This document shows positions 15,757 through 18,134 of a DNA stretch of 18,134 nt, one piece after another. Both the position numbers and the translations under genes were made by a program. Each line of letters begins with the position of its first letter. The stretch's first letter is position 1. This DNA is from Dysgonamonadaceae bacterium (GTDB lineage: Bacteria; Bacteroidota; Bacteroidia; Bacteroidales; Azobacteroidaceae), in assembly GCA_031255425.1 (NCBI GenBank), contig JAIRSN010000102.1, positions 1-18,134 on the forward strand. Direction: 5' to 3'. The notes beneath the pieces were generated by a model. It was given only the letters and a program-made list of their open reading frames with translations, searched no databases and had not been told where the DNA came from.

Positions 15757-16050
15757 TTATTCCTTGTTATCCAAACTGTTCCTTAAATTTTCACAAAAAT
15801 ATTGGGAAGGTTTAAATGTCGGAACATAACGTTCGGGAATAATAATTGTCGTTTCGTTTTTTATGTGGCGAGCGGCTTTAGAAGCTCTCTTTTTTACTAC
15901 GAAAGAACCGAATCCGCGAAGATATACATTCTCTCCGTTATTCATGGAACTCATTACCTGGTCCATAAAACCTTCAACTGAAGCCAACACACTTGCTTTA
16001 TCAATTCCTGTGTTTTTTGAAATAGCACTAACAATATCTGCCTTTGTCAT
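15757..16050 (-). CDS. HU/IHF-family DNA-binding protein
   Basis: A 97-residue nucleoid protein that dimerises and bends DNA. The fold is plain: N-terminal helices (TKADIVSAISKNTGIDKASVLASVEGFMDQVMSSM), the signature GENVYLRGFGSFVVKKR at about 39-55, a beta-arm, and a C-terminal helix (FKPSQYFCENLRNSL). At the arm tip, where E. coli HU has RNP, this protein has RHI, so the intercalating proline is absent; Bacteroidota HU proteins often lack it, as I recall, so this is not a defect. Length is normal for HU. It is the first gene of the HU, 30-residue protein, Rne/Rng cluster and is divergent from mutY, with a good promoter in the shared 146-base gap. Confidence 0.95.
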   Translation of the reverse strand: MTKADIVSAISKNTGIDKASVLASVEGFMDQVMSSMNNGENVYLRGFGSFVVKKRASKAARHIKNETTIIIPERYVPTFKPSQYFCENLRNSLDNKE

Positions 16051-16095
16051 GATTCTAAAATATTAATTAATTATTAATGTTTATTTTTTGGTCTG

Positions 16096-16127
16096 CAAAT
16101 ATACGGTAATTATTCTTGATTAAAAAA
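16096..16127 (-). promoter_or_regulatory. Promoter of the HU gene
   Basis: On the minus strand TATATTTG (16103 to 16096) matches TAnnTTTG exactly, and six T bases lie 19-24 bases upstream (16127 to 16122), approximating the TTTG -33 box. The predicted start near 16090 gives a leader of about 40 bases before ATG 16050. It probably drives HU, the 30-residue protein and perhaps the ribonuclease gene. Confidence 0.65.
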
Positions 16128-16178
16128 GTTTTAGATGTGATTTTTCAAAAAAAGAGGAATTTTTATCAATTTACTGTG

Positions 16179-16186
16179 TAATTTTG
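16179..16186 (+). promoter_or_regulatory. -7 promoter element of mutY
   Basis: TAATTTTG matches TAnnTTTG and ends 10 bases before the mutY ATG at 16197. With a start 4-7 bases after the element, the transcript leader would be only a few bases. The -33 region is T-rich but has no TTTG at the right place. Confidence 0.5.
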
Positions 16187-16196
16187 TCCGGATATT

Positions 16197-17264
16197 ATGG
16201 AAAATTTCAGTTTTGTAAGTCGAAAATTAATCGAATGGTACGAGGCAAACAAGAGACTTTTGCCCTGGCGCGATTTATTTGATCCCTATAAGATATGGGT
16301 GTCGGAAATCATTCTTCAGCAAACCCGGGTTGCGCAGGGGTTGGAGTATTACAATCGTTTTATTGAGCGTTTCCCCGATGTAAAAACGCTGGCGGATGCC
16401 GATGAACAGGAGGTACTCAAGTATTGGCAGGGATTGGGATATTATTCGCGGGCGCGAAATCTTCATTTTGCAGCGAAAACGGTTATGGACAAGCATCAGG
16501 GCGTCTTCCCTAAGAGTTACGAAGAAGTATTGAAATTAAAAGGAATCGGCGATTATACGGCGGCAGCGATTGTCTCTTTCTCGTGGAACATGCCTTATCC
16601 GGTTGTTGACGGAAATGTTTTTCGTTTTTTGTCGCGCCTGTTTGCAATTGCAGAGCCGATAGATACGGGGAAAGGAAAAAAATACTTTACCGCCTTGACC
16701 GGCGAATTAATGGATACGTCCCGTGCCGGTTTATTCAATCAGGCTTTGATGGAATTCGGAGCATTGCAATGCATTCCGGCATCTCCCGATTGTACGGTAT
16801 GTCCCTTCGACGCCAACTGTTTGGCTTATGCCGACCGTTCCGTTTCCCGGTATCCGGTCAAACAAAATAAAACGAAAACAAAAGATCTTTATTTGTACTA
16901 CTTCCATATTCACGATTCGGATCACCTGTACATAAAGGAACGGAACGAAAAAGGAATCTGGCAAAACCTGTTTGAATTTCCGCTCATTGAGTCGGATGTT
17001 CCCCTGACTTTTGAACAATTGAGCCGGAAGCCTCAATTCAGAGAATGGTTTCAGGAGGGAAGCGCATACGATTTCAAACAAATTGTCGAAAAACGAAAAC
17101 ATGTTTTATCGCATCGCGTATTATACGTCGATTTTTATAAAGTATATGTTGAAAAAGGATTAAAAAATCGTTCGGGGTTGACAAAAATCAGCACAAAAGA
17201 ACTGAATAAATACCCGGTTCATCGTTTAATGCAATATTATTTGGAGGAAAAATTTGAGATTTGA
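16197..17264 (+). CDS. mutY: A/G-specific adenine DNA glycosylase MutY
   Basis: MutY removes adenine mispaired with 8-oxoguanine, preventing G:C to T:A changes. The 355-residue protein has the helix-hairpin-helix GPD domain with LKGIGDYTAAAI at 114-125, and catalytic E37 (VSEIILQQTRV) and D138 (VVDGNV), the same numbers as in E. coli MutY. The 4Fe-4S ligands are C192, C199, C202 and C208 in the C-x6-C-x2-C-x5-C pattern, also numbered as in E. coli. The C-terminal third (about 225-355) is the NUDIX-like domain that reads 8-oxoguanine. The start at 16197 is fixed by this alignment; its promoter-like element is so close that the message may be almost leaderless. It is divergent from HU and followed by ssb, an arrangement I recall as common in Bacteroidota. 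Confidence 0.97.
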   Translation: MENFSFVSRKLIEWYEANKRLLPWRDLFDPYKIWVSEIILQQTRVAQGLEYYNRFIERFPDVKTLADADEQEVLKYWQGLGYYSRARNLHFAAKTVMDKHQGVFPKSYEEVLKLKGIGDYTAAAIVSFSWNMPYPVVDGNVFRFLSRLFAIAEPIDTGKGKKYFTALTGELMDTSRAGLFNQALMEFGALQCIPASPDCTVCPFDANCLAYADRSVSRYPVKQNKTKTKDLYLYYFHIHDSDHLYIKERNEKGIWQNLFEFPLIESDVPLTFEQLSRKPQFREWFQEGSAYDFKQIVEKRKHVLSHRVLYVDFYKVYVEKGLKNRSGLTKISTKELNKYPVHRLMQYYLEEKFEI

Positions 17265-17283
17265 GATTTTATATTTACTTTTG
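17253..17283 (+). promoter_or_regulatory. Promoter of ssb
   Basis: TTTG (17253-17256), a 19-base spacer, then TACTTTTG (17276-17283): both boxes of the Bacteroides promoter match fully. The -33 box overlaps the last codons of mutY. The expected start near 17289 leaves a leader of about 45 bases, so ssb can be transcribed independently of mutY. Confidence 0.75.
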
Positions 17284-17333
17284 AAGCGAGATCTTAGAAT
17301 ATTGAGAAATCTTAACTCTAACATTATATTTTT

Positions 17334-17813
17334 ATGTCAGTAAACAAAATTATTTTAATTGGAAACGTGGGCAAAGACCCGGAAGTGAGATACTTTGACA
17401 ATGGCGGTGCCGTTGCGAATTTTTCTTTAGCGACTACGGAAAGAGGTTACACTGCTGCCAACGGAACGCAAGTTCCCGACCGTACGGAATGGCACAACAT
17501 TGTATTGTGGAGAAGTTTGGCTGAAATAGCCGAAAAATATATCCGCAAAGGTTCGAAAATTTACATTGAAGGAAAAATCCGGACACGTTCGTATGACGAC
17601 CAGCAGGGAGTCAAACGCTATATAACCGAGGTGTGGGGCGACACATTGGAGTTATTGGATCGTAAACCGGACGGTAACCAGCCGCCATTCCCGGAACCTC
17701 CCGGAACAAAAGCCGGTGTTTCGCAAACAAAAGCCCAGCCGTCGAGTCCCGCTTCGAACAACGACTCTTCACCGGATTTGAAATCGGACGAGGGAGACGA
17801 TTTGCCGTTCTAA
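17334..17813 (+). CDS. ssb: Single-stranded DNA-binding protein SSB
   Basis: SSB coats single-stranded DNA in replication and repair and recruits partners. The 159-residue protein has an OB-fold (about 1-108): VNKIILIGNVGKDPEVRY, the ATTERGY strand, TEWHNIVLWRSLAEIAEKYIRKGSKIYIEGKIRTRSYDD and the closing TEVWGDTLELLDRK. A disordered Pro/Ser/Lys-rich linker (about 112-150) follows, ending in the acidic tip DEGDDLPF, which matches the conserved partner-binding tail (DDDIPF in E. coli). Length is normal. Transcription likely starts from its own promoter at the end of mutY, with possible read-through from mutY, and ends at the hairpins beyond 17841. I recall a gldE-type gene often following ssb in related genomes; here the sequence enters a repeat array instead. 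Confidence 0.97.
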   Translation: MSVNKIILIGNVGKDPEVRYFDNGGAVANFSLATTERGYTAANGTQVPDRTEWHNIVLWRSLAEIAEKYIRKGSKIYIEGKIRTRSYDDQQGVKRYITEVWGDTLELLDRKPDGNQPPFPEPPGTKAGVSQTKAQPSSPASNNDSSPDLKSDEGDDLPF

Positions 17814-17840
17814 ACAGAGAACGTTACGGACTAAACAAGG

Positions 17841-17880
17841 CACGGCGCACGGTAAAATATCGTGTGCCGTGTGTGTTTTT
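17841..17880 (+). terminator. Intrinsic terminator of ssb
   Basis: CACGGCGCACG (17841-17851) pairs with CGTGTGCCGTG (17861-17871), 11 pairs including one G-T, with a 9-base loop. TGTG and then five T bases (17876-17880) follow. It starts 27 bases after the ssb stop codon. Confidence 0.75.
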
Positions 17881-17944
17881 CAGGGAAAATATTTGTCTGT
17901 ATTCTGATTGCTCTTGTGGAATCCTATGCATCACTAATAGAAGT

Positions 17945-17977
17945 AAAAGCGGCTGCGGCGGACACGCAGCCGCTTTT
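17945..17977. terminator. Bidirectional terminator hairpin
   Basis: AAAAGCGGCTGCG (17945-17957) and CGCAGCCGCTTTT (17965-17977) pair perfectly over 13 bases around a 7-base loop. The A tract before and T tract after the GC-rich stem make it a terminator on both strands. It could back up the ssb terminator and end a minus-strand gene beyond the right edge. The stretch 17881-17944 shows no gene I can support. Confidence 0.75.
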
Positions 17978-17994
17978 ATAATTTTAAAGAGGTT

Positions 17995-18134
17995 TACAAC
18001 TGAATTCATGTTTTCGGGAACTCCCGAAAGTTATTTTACAACTGAATTCATGCTTTCGGGAACTCCCGAAAGTTATTTTACAACTGAATTCATGATTTCG
18101 GGAACTCCCGAAAGTTATTTTACAACTGAATTCT
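17995..18134. repeat. 42-base tandem hairpin repeats, three full copies plus a partial copy cut by the window
   Basis: Units at 17995-18036, 18037-18078 and 18079-18120 are identical except for the 17th base (T at 18011, C at 18053, A at 18095). A fourth starts at 18121 and matches for 13 bases, then reads T instead of A at 18134, the window end. Each unit has a TACAACTGAATTCATG head, the variable base, then the palindrome TTTCGGGAACTCCCGAAA (8-base arms) and GTTATTT. The variable base is directly outside the hairpin stem. The array is 18 bases after the bidirectional terminator. One plus-strand frame is open throughout as a 14-residue repeat, but it has no start before the array, so I treat it as intergenic. 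Whether it continues is unknown. Confidence 0.9.

Noticed and set aside
15757..16050. HU protein as a defective variant because the RNP tip is RHI
   Set aside because: As I recall, Bacteroidota HU proteins commonly lack the proline here, and the rest of the fold is intact.
17824..18009. Minus-strand frame of 61 codons after ssb
   Set aside because: It starts inside the repeat array and passes through both terminator hairpins; it looks like chance.

Overview
The window looks like chromosome of a Bacteroidota species, most likely order Bacteroidales. Evidence: a SusC/SusD pair; several promoter-like sites with the Bacteroides-type -7 element TAnnTTTG (one with a TTTG -33 box at 19 bases); a HU, 30-residue basic protein and Rne/Rng ribonuclease cluster facing mutY and ssb; and C-terminal type IX secretion (T9SS) sorting-like domains on two secreted proteins. 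T9SS cargo argues against Bacteroides sensu stricto and for a T9SS-bearing family such as Tannerellaceae, Paludibacteraceae or Dysgonomonadaceae; the exact family cannot be fixed from the sequence.

Left part (62-11307, all + strand): a compact polysaccharide utilisation locus for homogalacturonan pectin. Order: SusC transporter, SusD lipoprotein, GH105 unsaturated uronyl hydrolase, GH28 polygalacturonase, PL1 pectate lyase with an extra C-terminal domain and T9SS tail, CE8 pectin methylesterase. The genes form a route: CE8 removes methyl esters, PL1 and GH28 cut the de-esterified chain, SusCD bind and import oligomers, and GH105 removes the unsaturated end left by the lyase. A strong hairpin plus T tract between susD and the GH105 gene looks like an attenuator, and a promoter-like site bracketed by a 13-base inverted repeat lies before the GH28 gene. 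No regulator is in the window.

Middle (11308-11586): an intergenic stretch between convergent genes holding a three-unit 42-base tandem repeat, each unit carrying a small hairpin. Sampled GC content falls from about 53-60% in the locus to about 30-40% to the right of this point.

Right part: on the minus strand a secreted lysyl-endopeptidase-like serine protease with a T9SS tail (11587-13851), then the housekeeping cluster HU, 30-residue basic protein, Rne/Rng ribonuclease (read right to left, 16050 to 13908). Divergent from HU lie mutY and ssb (16197-17813). After ssb come two hairpin terminators and a second 42-base tandem hairpin repeat (17995 to window end), whose three full copies differ at only one base. 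The two arrays share period and architecture but not hairpin sequence, and are the least explained structures here.
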